Assembly: GCF_900129545.1 (NCBI RefSeq)
Contig: NZ_FQWB01000005.1
Span: forward strand, 62,001-126,000
DNA: 64,000 nucleotides
From: Flavobacterium fluvii
Lineage (GTDB): Bacteria > Bacteroidota > Bacteroidia > Flavobacteriales > Flavobacteriaceae
Direction: 5' to 3'
Shown here piece after piece: positions 43,739-52,576 of this stretch; positions within the stretch are counted from its first letter, which is position 1, and each line of letters begins with the position of its first letter. A model generated the notes under the pieces. It saw nothing but the letters and a program-made list of their open reading frames with translations. It made no database searches and was not told the DNA's origin. Both the position numbers and the translations under genes were made by a program.

Positions 43739-43780
43739 TAAAAAACACTTTTTAGTAAAAATAAAAGGTGTTTTTTTTTA
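43739..43780 (+). terminator. Intrinsic terminator after the RhlE gene
   Basis: Complementary AAAAACACTTTT and AAAAGGTGTTTTT arms with an A+T-rich loop are followed by a long T run. Confidence 0.75.
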
Positions 43781-43909
43781 TTAGTAACATTCTTGCTACC
43801 AACAAATTACGAGTTAATTATTTGTTATATTTCTTTACAAAAGGTCTGTTTTTAATTATATTTATATAGCAAATTTTAAACTTAAAATAACCTTAAACTA
43901 GTCAAAATT

Positions 43910-44380
43910 ATGGAAACTTTAGTTAAAAAAAGAAATGGCTTGTTTCCGTCAATTGGAAGCAAATCTGTCAACAGTTTTTTTGATGATTTTATCACAAAAG
44001 ATTTGTTTGATTGGACAGATAAAAATTTTGCAGGATTGGGCAGTAATCTACCCTCCGTGAATTTAATAGAAACAGACACCCAAATTGAAGTTGAATTGGC
44101 AGCACCAGGAATGAAAAAAGAAGATTTTAAAGTTGAAATCGAAAATGATGTGCTCATAATCTCTTCAGAAAAAGAAGAAGAAAAAGAGGAAGTCAGGAAA
44201 AAAGACAACTACGTTAGAAAAGAATTCAATTATCAATCTTTTTGCAGAACTTTTAGTTTGCCAGAAACTGCAAATGAAAACAAAATAGAAGCCACTTATA
44301 AAGATGGCATTCTTCACGTAGTTATAGCAAAAAAAGAAGGCACCAAAAAAAGAAATCTAAAAAGTATTCCCATCAAATAA
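43910..44380 (+). CDS. Hsp20/alpha-crystallin family small heat-shock protein
   Basis: The 156-residue protein has a short N-terminal arm, an alpha-crystallin domain (about 45-140, NLIETDTQIEVELAAPGMKKEDF and then the IEATYKDGILHVVI strand) and a C-terminal IPI motif (KSIPIK) that mediates oligomer contact. It is an ATP-independent chaperone. A symmetrical terminator ends it. Confidence 0.92.
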   Translation: METLVKKRNGLFPSIGSKSVNSFFDDFITKDLFDWTDKNFAGLGSNLPSVNLIETDTQIEVELAAPGMKKEDFKVEIENDVLIISSEKEEEKEEVRKKDNYVRKEFNYQSFCRTFSLPETANENKIEATYKDGILHVVIAKKEGTKKRNLKSIPIK

Positions 44381-44413
44381 ATATTGATCCTATTTTGGCC
44401 AACCCTCGAATAA

Positions 44414-44460
44414 AAAAGAAAACCATTTGAATAAGAAATTGTTCAAATGGTTTTCTTTTT
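44414..44460. terminator. Bidirectional terminator between Hsp20 and the hybrid kinase
   Basis: Thirteen-bp arms AAAACCATTTGAA and TTCAAATGGTTTT flank a 10-base loop; A and T runs lie on both sides. Confidence 0.88.
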
Positions 44461-44493
44461 ATCCAAAATCCTTAAAATTAAATCCTTTCAGCA

Positions 44494-46716
44494 TCAAGAA
44501 ACGTTGACATCACCAAGGTTTCTTGCTTTCTTGATTTGGTCGGTAATCACCTTGAACAATTTTATTGGTTCAAAAGGTTTCACCATGATGTCGTTCATTC
44601 CGGCAGAAATAGCTTCTTCGATTATTTCTCCTTTTGCGAAAGCTGTCAAAGCAATAATGGGAGTTTTTATTCCATTGTGACGAATCTTTCGGGTGGTTTC
44701 AAATCCGTTCATAATGGGCATGTTAATATCCATCAAGACAATATCAAAAACTTCCTTGTTTAATATTTCTATGGCCTGAAATCCATCATCGACTATGATG
44801 CAGCTGCAATTATTCTTTTGGATAATTCTTTTGGTAACCGTTTGATTAATCTTGTTGTCTTCCACCACCAATATCCTGAATATCTGGCTTGAACTTAAAT
44901 CCACCTTGATGTTCTTGATTATTTCATCAGTCTTGTCAGGATTATGTTCGAAAGCTATCGTGAACTTGAATTTTGTTCCCAAACCCAATTTGCTTTTAAG
45001 TGAAATGTCGCTATTGAACAAGGTCAACAATCGTTTCACTATGGCCAGCCCCAAGCCCGTTCCTTGATAATCATTTTCATTTCTTCCAATTTGCACAAAT
45101 TTTTCGAAAATTTTATCCTGGTCCTCTTTTGCTATTCCTATTCCGTTGTCCTCAACTTGAAATTCTATATAATGTGTTTTTCCTTCTACTTTAATTAAAT
45201 TGGCACTAATTTTAATTTCTCCGTTTTTGGTGAATTTCAATCCGTTGCTCGCTAAATTCATCAGTATTTGGGAAAGTCTCAATTTATCTCCAATCAAATA
45301 TTCCGGAATATTTGGGTCCACATTTATCGTTATTATGTCATTGTTGTTTTGTGCAATGAAAGAAAGCGAGTTTTTAATCATGTCTATCTCGTCCAAGACA
45401 TTGAAAGTCAAACTTTCGAGAACAATCCTGTTTTCCTCTATTTTGTTAATCTGGAGAATATCGTTCACCAACGACAATAAATACCGGGCGGAGAATTTTA
45501 AGGAACTCAGGTGAGGACTGTCGACCAGTTCTTTGTGTTCGTCCAACAGCATATTTGTGATTCCAATTACGCCATATAAAGGCGTTCTCAATTCATGGCT
45601 CATCGTCGATACAAACTGCGTTTTTAACAACGAGGCTTCTTCTGCTTTTTCTTTGGCGATATATAATTCCTCATTGGCAATGGTGAGATCTCTATTGGCC
45701 TTCTTCTTTAAACTGTAGTTTCTATACAAAGAATACATCAATAACAGCACCACGATCAAGGCCAAAATAAAAAGAATAACAATAATTCTGGATTTTTTCA
45801 AACTTTGGGCTTGTATATTTTTCTCGATTTCAATTTTGTCGACCTCTCTTTTGTATTCATCCAATTCAAGGTGTACTCCGGCTATATCAGCCTTTTTCAA
45901 CTTCTCCTCATTATACAATTTTTCGGTGATTTTATTGTAAATGACCAAGTTTTCGTAGGCTTGTTTATAATCCCCTTTTTTAAATAAAAACTTGGAATAC
46001 TCTTCGTGTGAATAGGACAAATCTGACTCTGGGCCTTTGTTTTTCCCTAATTGAATGGCATTCAAAAAATAGGATTCGGCTTTTTGATTTTCACCTTTGT
46101 AACTGGAATACATCCCGTTAAGCATATTTTGAACAACAATAGTCAATTCATTTCCAAATTTTGAATGGTATTTATTTACATATTCCAAATAGGGATTCCC
46201 TTCTTTGTACTGTCCAATGTCAAAATAAGCCCAGGCAATATTTAATTTTGTAAAAACAATCTGAGTAGTATCAGCCTCTTTTTGACTGTATACAAGAGAT
46301 TTTTTGTAATAATTAATTCCTTTTTCGTATTGCTTTTTTTCAAAACAATACACATTGCCCAAATTATTGTTTATGTAGTTTTTTATGGAATTATCATTGG
46401 TTTTATTGGCATAAAACAAGCCTTTATTGTAATAAAAAATGGCTTTGTCAAATTCGGACATTTCATCAAGATTTGCTGCAATTATATTATAGGAAACTGC
46501 AATAAGATAATTGTCTCCAATGAGGTTGGCATAATGCAGTACCTGTCTTGATGTCGACATTGATTTTTCAAAATTGGCATCATTCAGGTATTTTACAGCT
46601 TGTTTGGCTATTTTCTTGATTTCTGTTTTTGAAGGTGTTTTTGTCTGTGCAAAAGAAGTAGCACTGAAAGAATTCAGCAATACCAGCAAAAAAATAAAAA
46701 TTCTTGGTTGAATCAT
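44494..46716 (-). CDS. Hybrid sensor histidine kinase with TPR sensor region
   Basis: The 740-residue protein has a signal peptide (about 1-23), a periplasmic tetratricopeptide-like helical region (about 40-290), one membrane helix (about 311-332), a HisKA domain with phospho-acceptor H374 (STMSHELRTPL) and a HATPase domain (LMNLASNGLKF, DNGIGI and GTGLGLAI boxes). A C-terminal receiver has D663 (LMDINMPIMNGFE). This is the TPR-type hybrid kinase family of Bacteroidetes. The receiver could act as output or in a phosphorelay; no obvious response regulator or target gene is adjacent. Confidence 0.93.
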   Translation of the reverse strand: MIQPRIFIFLLVLLNSFSATSFAQTKTPSKTEIKKIAKQAVKYLNDANFEKSMSTSRQVLHYANLIGDNYLIAVSYNIIAANLDEMSEFDKAIFYYNKGLFYANKTNDNSIKNYINNNLGNVYCFEKKQYEKGINYYKKSLVYSQKEADTTQIVFTKLNIAWAYFDIGQYKEGNPYLEYVNKYHSKFGNELTIVVQNMLNGMYSSYKGENQKAESYFLNAIQLGKNKGPESDLSYSHEEYSKFLFKKGDYKQAYENLVIYNKITEKLYNEEKLKKADIAGVHLELDEYKREVDKIEIEKNIQAQSLKKSRIIVILFILALIVVLLLMYSLYRNYSLKKKANRDLTIANEELYIAKEKAEEASLLKTQFVSTMSHELRTPLYGVIGITNMLLDEHKELVDSPHLSSLKFSARYLLSLVNDILQINKIEENRIVLESLTFNVLDEIDMIKNSLSFIAQNNNDIITINVDPNIPEYLIGDKLRLSQILMNLASNGLKFTKNGEIKISANLIKVEGKTHYIEFQVEDNGIGIAKEDQDKIFEKFVQIGRNENDYQGTGLGLAIVKRLLTLFNSDISLKSKLGLGTKFKFTIAFEHNPDKTDEIIKNIKVDLSSSQIFRILVVEDNKINQTVTKRIIQKNNCSCIIVDDGFQAIEILNKEVFDIVLMDINMPIMNGFETTRKIRHNGIKTPIIALTAFAKGEIIEEAISAGMNDIMVKPFEPIKLFKVITDQIKKARNLGDVNVS

Positions 46717-46855
46717 AGCTTATTAATCTCATTCCAAATATACATTTTAAAAACATATGAAACTACAAAAGGAGCGCTTATATAAGCTATTTCTTAATAT
46801 AAATTGTTAATTTTGATATCTAAAAGTGATTAAAACCTGAAAACAAGACTTAATT

Positions 46856-48112
46856 CTAGTCATCACCTTCCCATTTCCCGACTACAGAAGTTGCCAAAGC
46901 ATTTCCCAATACATTGGTCGCTGTCCTAAACATGTCACAGAAATGGTCGATTGGAAGAATCAAGGCTATTCCTTCGATTGGAATTTTAAACATTCCGCAA
47001 GTGGCAGCCACAACCACTAAACTTGCTCTAGGAACTCCGGCAATTCCTTTACTGGTCAACATCAACACCAAAAGCATCACCATCTGTGTTCCTGCATCTA
47101 AATCAATACCATAAGCTTGGGCGATGAACAAACTGGCAAAAGTCATGTACATCATGCTTCCATCGAGATTAAACGAATAACCCAACGGCAACATGAACGA
47201 AACTATTTTGTCTTTTACACCAAACCGTTCCAATTCTTCGGTCAGTTTAGGAAACACGGCTTCACTACTGGTGGTTCCGAATGCAATGATCAAGGGACTG
47301 ATGATGTGTTTCAACAATATTTTCATCCTTTTTCCCAGAAAAATAAAGCCTATCAACAACAAGAAAACCCACAAAGATGTAATTCCAACCAAGAAAGAAC
47401 TGAAATATTTTATATAGGTAAACACTAAATCATTCAGGTCTTTTATGGCAAAAACACCTGCTATTGCCCCAAAAACACCCATTGGCGCAAACTTCATCAC
47501 GTAATTTACCATCTTCAAAATGATGTGCGATGATTTGTCCAAGGCATTGATAACCGGTTTGGCAAAACTGCCTATGGAAGCGGCTGCCAATCCAAAAAAG
47601 ATGGAAAAAATGACAATCTGCAAGATTTCATTGTTCGCCATTGCTTCAAAAATACTTTTGGGAAAAATATGCTCAATGAAATTTTGGGCAGAGAAACTTT
47701 GTGTTTTTTCGGTAACTTCAGAGACAGAAGTTACATCAACATCGGACAAATTGAGTCCAACTCCGGGTTTCAAAATGTTTACCCAGAACATTCCTATCAA
47801 CAGTGAAATAAATGAAGCACTAAAAAACCACCCCAGTGCTTTACCACCCACTCTTCCCACGGTTTTGATGTCGCCCAGTTTGGCAATTCCCACCACCAAT
47901 GTAGTAAACACCAAGGGCGAAATAATCATTTGAACCAACCGAATGAAAATAGTCGCCAGAATTTTGATTTTATCACTGAATTCTTTGGCAAAATCAGCAT
48001 CGTAGCTATTGTGGATAACGATTCCCAAGATTGCCCCAAGCAACATGGCAATTAGAATTTGAAAAGTAAGATTTCCTAATAATGATGTTTTTGGGGTATT
48101 GGTTGGCGTCAT
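46856..48112 (-). CDS. Dicarboxylate/amino acid:cation symporter (DAACS family)
   Basis: The 418-residue protein has the glutamate transporter (GltPh-like) layout with about eight membrane helices and two re-entrant loops. Key segments are FGTTSSEAVFPKL (HP1, serine-rich), GYSFNLDGSMMYMTFA (helix 7, NLDG-S-M) and a terminal DHFCDMFRTATNVLGNA with the conserved Asp and Arg of the substrate site. It probably imports glutamate, aspartate or C4-dicarboxylates with Na+ or H+. The start at 48112 is chosen; six extra codons to 48130 are possible. Confidence 0.9.
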   Translation of the reverse strand: MTPTNTPKTSLLGNLTFQILIAMLLGAILGIVIHNSYDADFAKEFSDKIKILATIFIRLVQMIISPLVFTTLVVGIAKLGDIKTVGRVGGKALGWFFSASFISLLIGMFWVNILKPGVGLNLSDVDVTSVSEVTEKTQSFSAQNFIEHIFPKSIFEAMANNEILQIVIFSIFFGLAAASIGSFAKPVINALDKSSHIILKMVNYVMKFAPMGVFGAIAGVFAIKDLNDLVFTYIKYFSSFLVGITSLWVFLLLIGFIFLGKRMKILLKHIISPLIIAFGTTSSEAVFPKLTEELERFGVKDKIVSFMLPLGYSFNLDGSMMYMTFASLFIAQAYGIDLDAGTQMVMLLVLMLTSKGIAGVPRASLVVVAATCGMFKIPIEGIALILPIDHFCDMFRTATNVLGNALATSVVGKWEGDD

Positions 48113-48119
48113 TTTTTTA

Positions 48120-48179
48120 GTATTCAGCATTCAGTGTCCAGCGTTCCGTCTTCAGCAAACCGAACACTGAAAATCGAAT
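48120..48179. repeat. Imperfect hairpin between aroC and the symporter gene
   Basis: GTATTCAGCATTCAGTGT and ACACTGAAAATCGAATAC face each other across a 20-base centre. The spacer has the look of small intergenic repeats found elsewhere in this genus. Confidence 0.35.
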
Positions 48180-48185
48180 ACTATT

Positions 48186-49247
48186 TTATAGATAGGTTTT
48201 GTTTATCAAATAAAAATCGGCAAGAACGATGGCTGCCATCGCTTCAACAATGGGAACAGCGCGGGGAACCACGCAAGGATCGTGACGTCCTTTTCCGGTC
48301 ATCTCGGTAATATTTCCTTTATTGTCCAATGATTCTTGTTTTTGCATAATGGTGGCCACGGGTTTGAAAGCCACACGGAAATAAATATCCATTCCGTTGC
48401 TGATTCCGCCTTGAATTCCACCCGAAAGATTCGTTCTGGTGGTTCCGTCCGGATTGTATAAATCGTTGTGTTCACTTCCTTTCATTTTTGAGCCACAAAA
48501 TCCGCTTCCAAATTCAAAACCTTTTACGGCATTTATCGAAAGCATGGCTTTGCCTAATTCAGCGTGTAGTTTATCAAAAACAGGTTCGCCCAAACCAATT
48601 GGCACATTCTTGATCACGCAAGTCACGGTTCCACCAACGGTGTCGCCGTCTTTTTTAATAGTTTTTATATATTCTTCCATTTCGGCAGCCATTTTCTCGT
48701 CTGGACAACGAACGGGATTGCTTTCAATTTTTGAAAAATCCAAGTCTTGGTAAGGCTTTTCCAAGAAAAGTGGTCCTACGGAAGAAACGTAGGCATTTAT
48801 TTTTATTTCAGGCAACATTTGTTTTGCAATGGCACCAGCCACTACTCTACTGGCTGTTTCACGGGCAGAACTTCTTCCACCACCGCGATAATCGCGAACA
48901 CCGTATTTTTTTTCGTACACGTAATCGGCATGACTGGGTCTGTAATTATCCTTTATGTGCGAGTAATCATCTGATTTTTGATTGGTATTCGGGATAATGA
49001 AACCTATTGGAGTTCCCGTGGTTTTTCCCTCAAAAATTCCGGATAGAAATTGAACGTCGTCTGGTTCTTTTCGTTGCGTCACAATTTTAGATTGTCCTGG
49101 TTTTCTTCGAGACATTTCCAACTGAATGGCTTCCATATCCAATTCTATTCCGGATGGGCAGCCGTCAATTATACCGCCTAAAGCTTCTCCGTGTGATTCT
49201 CCAAAAGTTGTTATTCTAAATAGTGTTCCGTAGCTATTTCCTGCCAT
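48186..49247 (-). CDS. aroC: Chorismate synthase
   Basis: The 353-residue enzyme makes chorismate from 5-enolpyruvylshikimate-3-phosphate with reduced FMN, the last step of the shikimate pathway. The family motifs are present: [18 protein letters not shown] at the start (catalytic His about residue 17), the [14 protein letters not shown] segment (about 103-116) and [20 protein letters not shown], and the final [19 protein letters not shown] TAnnTTTG box on the minus strand (49271-49264) precedes it. Confidence 0.96.
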   Translation of the reverse strand: MAGNSYGTLFRITTFGESHGEALGGIIDGCPSGIELDMEAIQLEMSRRKPGQSKIVTQRKEPDDVQFLSGIFEGKTTGTPIGFIIPNTNQKSDDYSHIKDNYRPSHADYVYEKKYGVRDYRGGGRSSARETASRVVAGAIAKQMLPEIKINAYVSSVGPLFLEKPYQDLDFSKIESNPVRCPDEKMAAEMEEYIKTIKKDGDTVGGTVTCVIKNVPIGLGEPVFDKLHAELGKAMLSINAVKGFEFGSGFCGSKMKGSEHNDLYNPDGTTRTNLSGGIQGGISNGMDIYFRVAFKPVATIMQKQESLDNKGNITEMTGKGRHDPCVVPRAVPIVEAMAAIVLADFYLINKTYL

Positions 49248-49263
49248 TATGATTAGTTTTTAA

Positions 49264-49271
49264 CAAAAGTA
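49264..49271 (-). promoter_or_regulatory. Candidate -7 box (TACTTTTG) for aroC
   Basis: Minus-strand TACTTTTG matches TAnnTTTG and lies 17 bases before the aroC start. Confidence 0.5.
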
Positions 49272-49287
49272 CTATTTTAGATTAAAG

Positions 49288-49327
49288 TTTAAAAGTTTAT
49301 CCAATGATTTCAGGATAAACTTTTAAA
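49288..49327. repeat. Perfect 15-bp inverted repeat
   Basis: TTTAAAAGTTTATCC and GGATAAACTTTTAAA pair perfectly around a 10-base loop, upstream of the aroC -7 box. The rest of the 301-base spacer (49248-49548) is A+T-rich and shows no gene. Confidence 0.5.
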
Positions 49328-49548
49328 AGCTATTTCAATTGCCCTAAAAACTACTTTTAAAAACAACCTGATTTCGACAATAAAGTAATTTTGCATGTTT
49401 TATTTTCAGGCAATTTATTTCAAATTAAAACCTGCTTGACAATCAGTATATTCGAGAAAAAATGTGGCAATTATGCAACTTTTTTCTATTAATGTATAAT
49501 ATATTGGTTCGAAATTTGTTTAATCTTTGTAGTAACAAAAACACATTT

Positions 49549-50028
49549 ATGAAAAAAATTATTTTATCGGCCATAATGTTAATGGGATTAACATTCGCTG
49601 CAGAGGCTCAACACATTGCAAAAAATGCTTTAGGATTGCGCTTGGGAGACAATGATGGTTTTGGCGTAGAAATCTCTTATCAAAGGGGATTATCCCAAAA
49701 AAATCGTTTGGAATTGGATTTAGGCTGGAGAAACAGCAACGAAATTGACGCCTTCAAGCTAGCAGGTTTATACCAATGGGTATGGAATATTGACGGAGGA
49801 TTCAATTGGTATGCAGGAGTTGGTGGAGGTTTAGGCAGCTGGAGAGACAACAATTACGATGACAACGGAACATTCGTTTTTGCAGCCGGAGATATTGGAA
49901 TAGAATATAGTTTCCAAGATGCACCAATTTTGCTTTCATTGGATTATAGACCAGAATTTGGAAGTAACGGCTATAATGAAGACAATTATAATGGAGACAT
50001 CGCTTTGGGAGTTCGATTCAAATTCTAA
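49549..50028 (+). CDS. Small outer-membrane beta-barrel-like protein
   Basis: The 159-residue protein has a signal peptide (about 1-21, ending AEAQ) and alternating hydrophobic/polar strands rich in Gly, Asn and Asp (GVEISYQRGLSQKNRLELDL, WYAGVGGGLGSW, IALGVRFKF at the end with terminal Phe). The design fits an eight-stranded small outer-membrane protein. The start is at 49549 because it gives the signal peptide; the upstream frame lacks one. A terminator follows. Confidence 0.78.
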   Translation: MKKIILSAIMLMGLTFAAEAQHIAKNALGLRLGDNDGFGVEISYQRGLSQKNRLELDLGWRNSNEIDAFKLAGLYQWVWNIDGGFNWYAGVGGGLGSWRDNNYDDNGTFVFAAGDIGIEYSFQDAPILLSLDYRPEFGSNGYNEDNYNGDIALGVRFKF

Positions 50029-50048
50029 CAAAGTATTTATATAGACCA

Positions 50049-50087
50049 AGAATCCCGTTTCAAAACTATTGAAACGGGATTCTTTGT
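50049..50087 (+). terminator. Intrinsic terminator after the first beta-barrel gene
   Basis: Complementary arms AGAATCCCGTTTCAA and TTGAAACGGGATTCT with a five-base loop precede TTTGTTT. Confidence 0.85.
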
Positions 50088-50246
50088 TTATAGACTGAGA
50101 GTTCGATCATTATTTACCTGCAAGGATTATATGTTGACAACAATATCAACATAAAATCCCCATAAATGAAAATTATCCAAAAGTCAAAACAAACAAAAAA
50201 AACATTTCTGATGTTCAAGACATTGCAGAATTTATTCTTTTATTTT

Positions 50247-50279
50247 TTGTTAATTTTATTAAAAATACACTTATATTTG
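50247..50279 (+). promoter_or_regulatory. Promoter (TTG-N22-TATATTTG)
   Basis: TTG at 50247-50249 and TATATTTG at 50272-50279 are 22 bases apart, in the accepted range. They precede the beta-barrel gene by 25 bases. Confidence 0.6.
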
Positions 50280-50304
50280 TGTATAACATTTAAACAAAAA
50301 TCTT

Positions 50305-50751
50305 ATGAAAAAAATAACTCTATCAGTTTTTGCATTAGTATGTTTTGCAAGTGTTTCTGGACAAGCCAGAAAAGAATTAAACTTTGGTCTTATAGGTATT
50401 AATTATGAAATTCCTGTTCATAAAGATATTACAATTGCTCCAGGCGTTGGAACCAATTTTGATTTAGATTGGTTAAATGTTGGAGTAAAAGCCAATTATT
50501 ATTTCGATAATCTATTTGGAATTACAAATGCTGCTTGGGATGTTTATGGTGGCGCAAATGCTGGATACTCTTTTTGGATTGGGGACGACAATGCCAACGG
50601 CAACGCTAATGGTCACGATGATGATTTCGACATTGGACTTCAAGCTGGAGCCCGTTGGTTTTGGGATGATAAATGGGGTGTATACGCAGAATTGTCTGGC
50701 GGAAGTACCTCTGGATTTTCACCTGGAATTGGAATAACAATGAAATTGTAA
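50305..50751 (+). CDS. Second small outer-membrane beta-barrel-like protein
   Basis: The 148-residue protein has a signal peptide (about 1-19, ending VSGQ) and beta-strands like the preceding gene (LNFGLIGINYEIPV, GVKANYYFDNLFG, VYAELSGGSTSGFS, GIGITMKL at the end). It also contains a short Asn/Gly/Asp-rich loop (DDNANGNANGHDDDFD, about 95-110) that could bind cations. The two neighbours share a fold, but their sequences differ; each has its own promoter and terminator. Confidence 0.75.
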   Translation: MKKITLSVFALVCFASVSGQARKELNFGLIGINYEIPVHKDITIAPGVGTNFDLDWLNVGVKANYYFDNLFGITNAAWDVYGGANAGYSFWIGDDNANGNANGHDDDFDIGLQAGARWFWDDKWGVYAELSGGSTSGFSPGIGITMKL

Positions 50752-50774
50752 CAAATACAGCTTATAAAATGAAT

Positions 50775-50816
50775 AAAAAACAGCCGTCTCAATTTGAAAC
50801 GGCTGTTTTTATTTTA
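50775..50816. terminator. Bidirectional terminator between the second beta-barrel gene and the PrcB gene
   Basis: Arms AAACAGCCGT and ACGGCTGTTT with an inner partial pair are bracketed by A and T runs. The PrcB stop codon lies at the far edge. Confidence 0.8.
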
Positions 50817-51234
50817 TGATAATTTCCTTTTTAGAATTTATTTTAACAACACAATATGGATAAGTCATCATTTGCGAAACCATTGCATTGGGTTCGGGAA
50901 CCGTTTCTTTTACGGTAATAATTATGTTTTTATCCGTTTCCACGACACTCTCCACGCCTATTTTATACCCTCCAGAGGCTTTTTCTCCCATATTCAAAAC
51001 AACGAAATTGGAAGTTTGAACATCATTTGAATGGATTTTGTTTTTGAGTTTTTCATCATTTTGCAACATGGCAATTTCATTGGATTCAGACAAAATTTCA
51101 AAAAAACGAATACTGGCGCCTCCATCTACCTGTTGGGTCAAAACTTCAAACAAAGATTTGGTTTCCACAGGTTTTACGGTCGAGGAACAGGAAGCCAAAA
51201 TCACTATTAGCAACGCAAATACTATTTTTTTCAT
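50809..51234 (-). CDS. PrcB-like lipoprotein
   Basis: The 141-residue protein has a type II signal peptide (lipobox ILASCSS, Cys about residue 16). The C-terminal half (about 75-138, NFVVLNMGEKASGGYKIGV to YPYCVVKI) matches the PrcB C-terminal domain family, named for a spirochaetal protease complex subunit. In flavobacteria it occurs alone as a lipoprotein and the function is unknown. Confidence 0.8.
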   Translation of the reverse strand: MKKIVFALLIVILASCSSTVKPVETKSLFEVLTQQVDGGASIRFFEILSESNEIAMLQNDEKLKNKIHSNDVQTSNFVVLNMGEKASGGYKIGVESVVETDKNIIITVKETVPEPNAMVSQMMTYPYCVVKINSKKEIIIK

Positions 51235-51322
51235 ATGTTGTGCTGTTTATTGTTTTTTATCGGTCACATGTAATTCGCATATCAACATTAGTTTTTGCTA
51301 CCAATTATCGATTATGCTCATT

Positions 51323-52456
51323 TCATAAAAATTTATTTATGGCTTTTTGGTACAAGTCTTCATATAAAGGCAAAATGTGTTTAATGTCAAATTGTTTGGC
51401 AATGGACAAGGCATTCTTTTTGAATTCAGCCAAAACACTGTTGTCTTTTAAAATTTTCAGGGCGTTTTCGGCCATTTCATCGGTATTGCCCACGTCGCTC
51501 AAATAACCTGAAACTCCTTCAAAATTCACCTCCGGCAAACCTCCTGAATTACTGGAAATCACTGGAACGCTCCACGCCATGGCTTCTAATGCCGCAAGAC
51601 CAAAACTTTCAGTTTCGGAAGGCAATAAAAACAAATCGGTATAACTCAAAATCTTGTCTATCTCATTGCTGTTTCCAAAGAAAATCACTTTGTCTTGAAT
51701 ACCCAATTCTTGGCAAAAAGATTCGGCTTTTTCCTTTTCTGGCCCATCACCCACCATCATTAATTTGGCTGGAATTTCTTGCTGGATTTTATAAAATATT
51801 TTAATGATATCCGGAATTCGCTTTACTTTTCTAAAATTACTGATATGCGTAATAATCCTTTCATTTTCATTGGCAATAATCGAACGACGGCAAGAAGTAA
51901 CGGCTTCGACTTCATGTTTATCCAATTCGATAAAATTGGGAATTACCTGAATTTCATTTTTGATATTGAATAGCTTCAAGGTATCGTCTTTCAAACTTTG
52001 GGAAACCGAAGTAACGAAATCCGATTTGTTGATGCTGAAGGTTACCGCTGATTTATAAAACGGATGACTGCCCACCAAGGTAATATCGGTTCCGTGAAGC
52101 GTGGTTATCATGGGTAAATTTATTCCTTCGTCCTTGAGCATTTGCTTCGCCATATAGCCCGCATAAGCGTGTGGAATGGCATAGTGAACGTGCAATAATT
52201 CTATTTTATGCAACTTGACCATATCGACCAATTTGCTTGACAAAGCCAATTCGTAAGGTTGAAAATGAAACAAAGGATATTCTGGAACGTTGACTTCGTG
52301 GTAATGAACATTGGGGTTCAATAATGCCAATCGAACAGGTTGACTGTAAGTTATAAAATGGATTTCGTGACCACGACGAGCCAATTCAAGTCCTAATTCA
52401 GTAGCAACTACGCCACTTCCGCCAAACGTAGGATAACAAACTATTGCTATTTTCAT
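51323..52456 (-). CDS. bshA: N-acetyl-alpha-D-glucosaminyl L-malate synthase
   Basis: The 377-residue GT4-type glycosyltransferase makes N-acetylglucosaminyl-malate, the first step of bacillithiol synthesis. Typical text includes MKIAIVCYPTFGGSGVVATELG at the start, the acceptor loop near HYAIPHAYAGY, and the E-x7-E motif ESFGLAALE in the C-terminal domain. Presence of this gene is consistent with a low-molecular-weight thiol of the bacillithiol type in flavobacteria. bshB and bshC are not in the window. Confidence 0.92.
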   Translation of the reverse strand: MKIAIVCYPTFGGSGVVATELGLELARRGHEIHFITYSQPVRLALLNPNVHYHEVNVPEYPLFHFQPYELALSSKLVDMVKLHKIELLHVHYAIPHAYAGYMAKQMLKDEGINLPMITTLHGTDITLVGSHPFYKSAVTFSINKSDFVTSVSQSLKDDTLKLFNIKNEIQVIPNFIELDKHEVEAVTSCRRSIIANENERIITHISNFRKVKRIPDIIKIFYKIQQEIPAKLMMVGDGPEKEKAESFCQELGIQDKVIFFGNSNEIDKILSYTDLFLLPSETESFGLAALEAMAWSVPVISSNSGGLPEVNFEGVSGYLSDVGNTDEMAENALKILKDNSVLAEFKKNALSIAKQFDIKHILPLYEDLYQKAINKFL

Positions 52457-52576
52457 ATGTAATTTTTAGTGGAACGAAATTAAGGAAATTTGAGGTGTGT
52501 TTTATTAATATTTTGTAAAAAAATACGGTTTCTAAATAGGTTAGAAAGCGTAACAATAAATTTAATTAATCAACAT

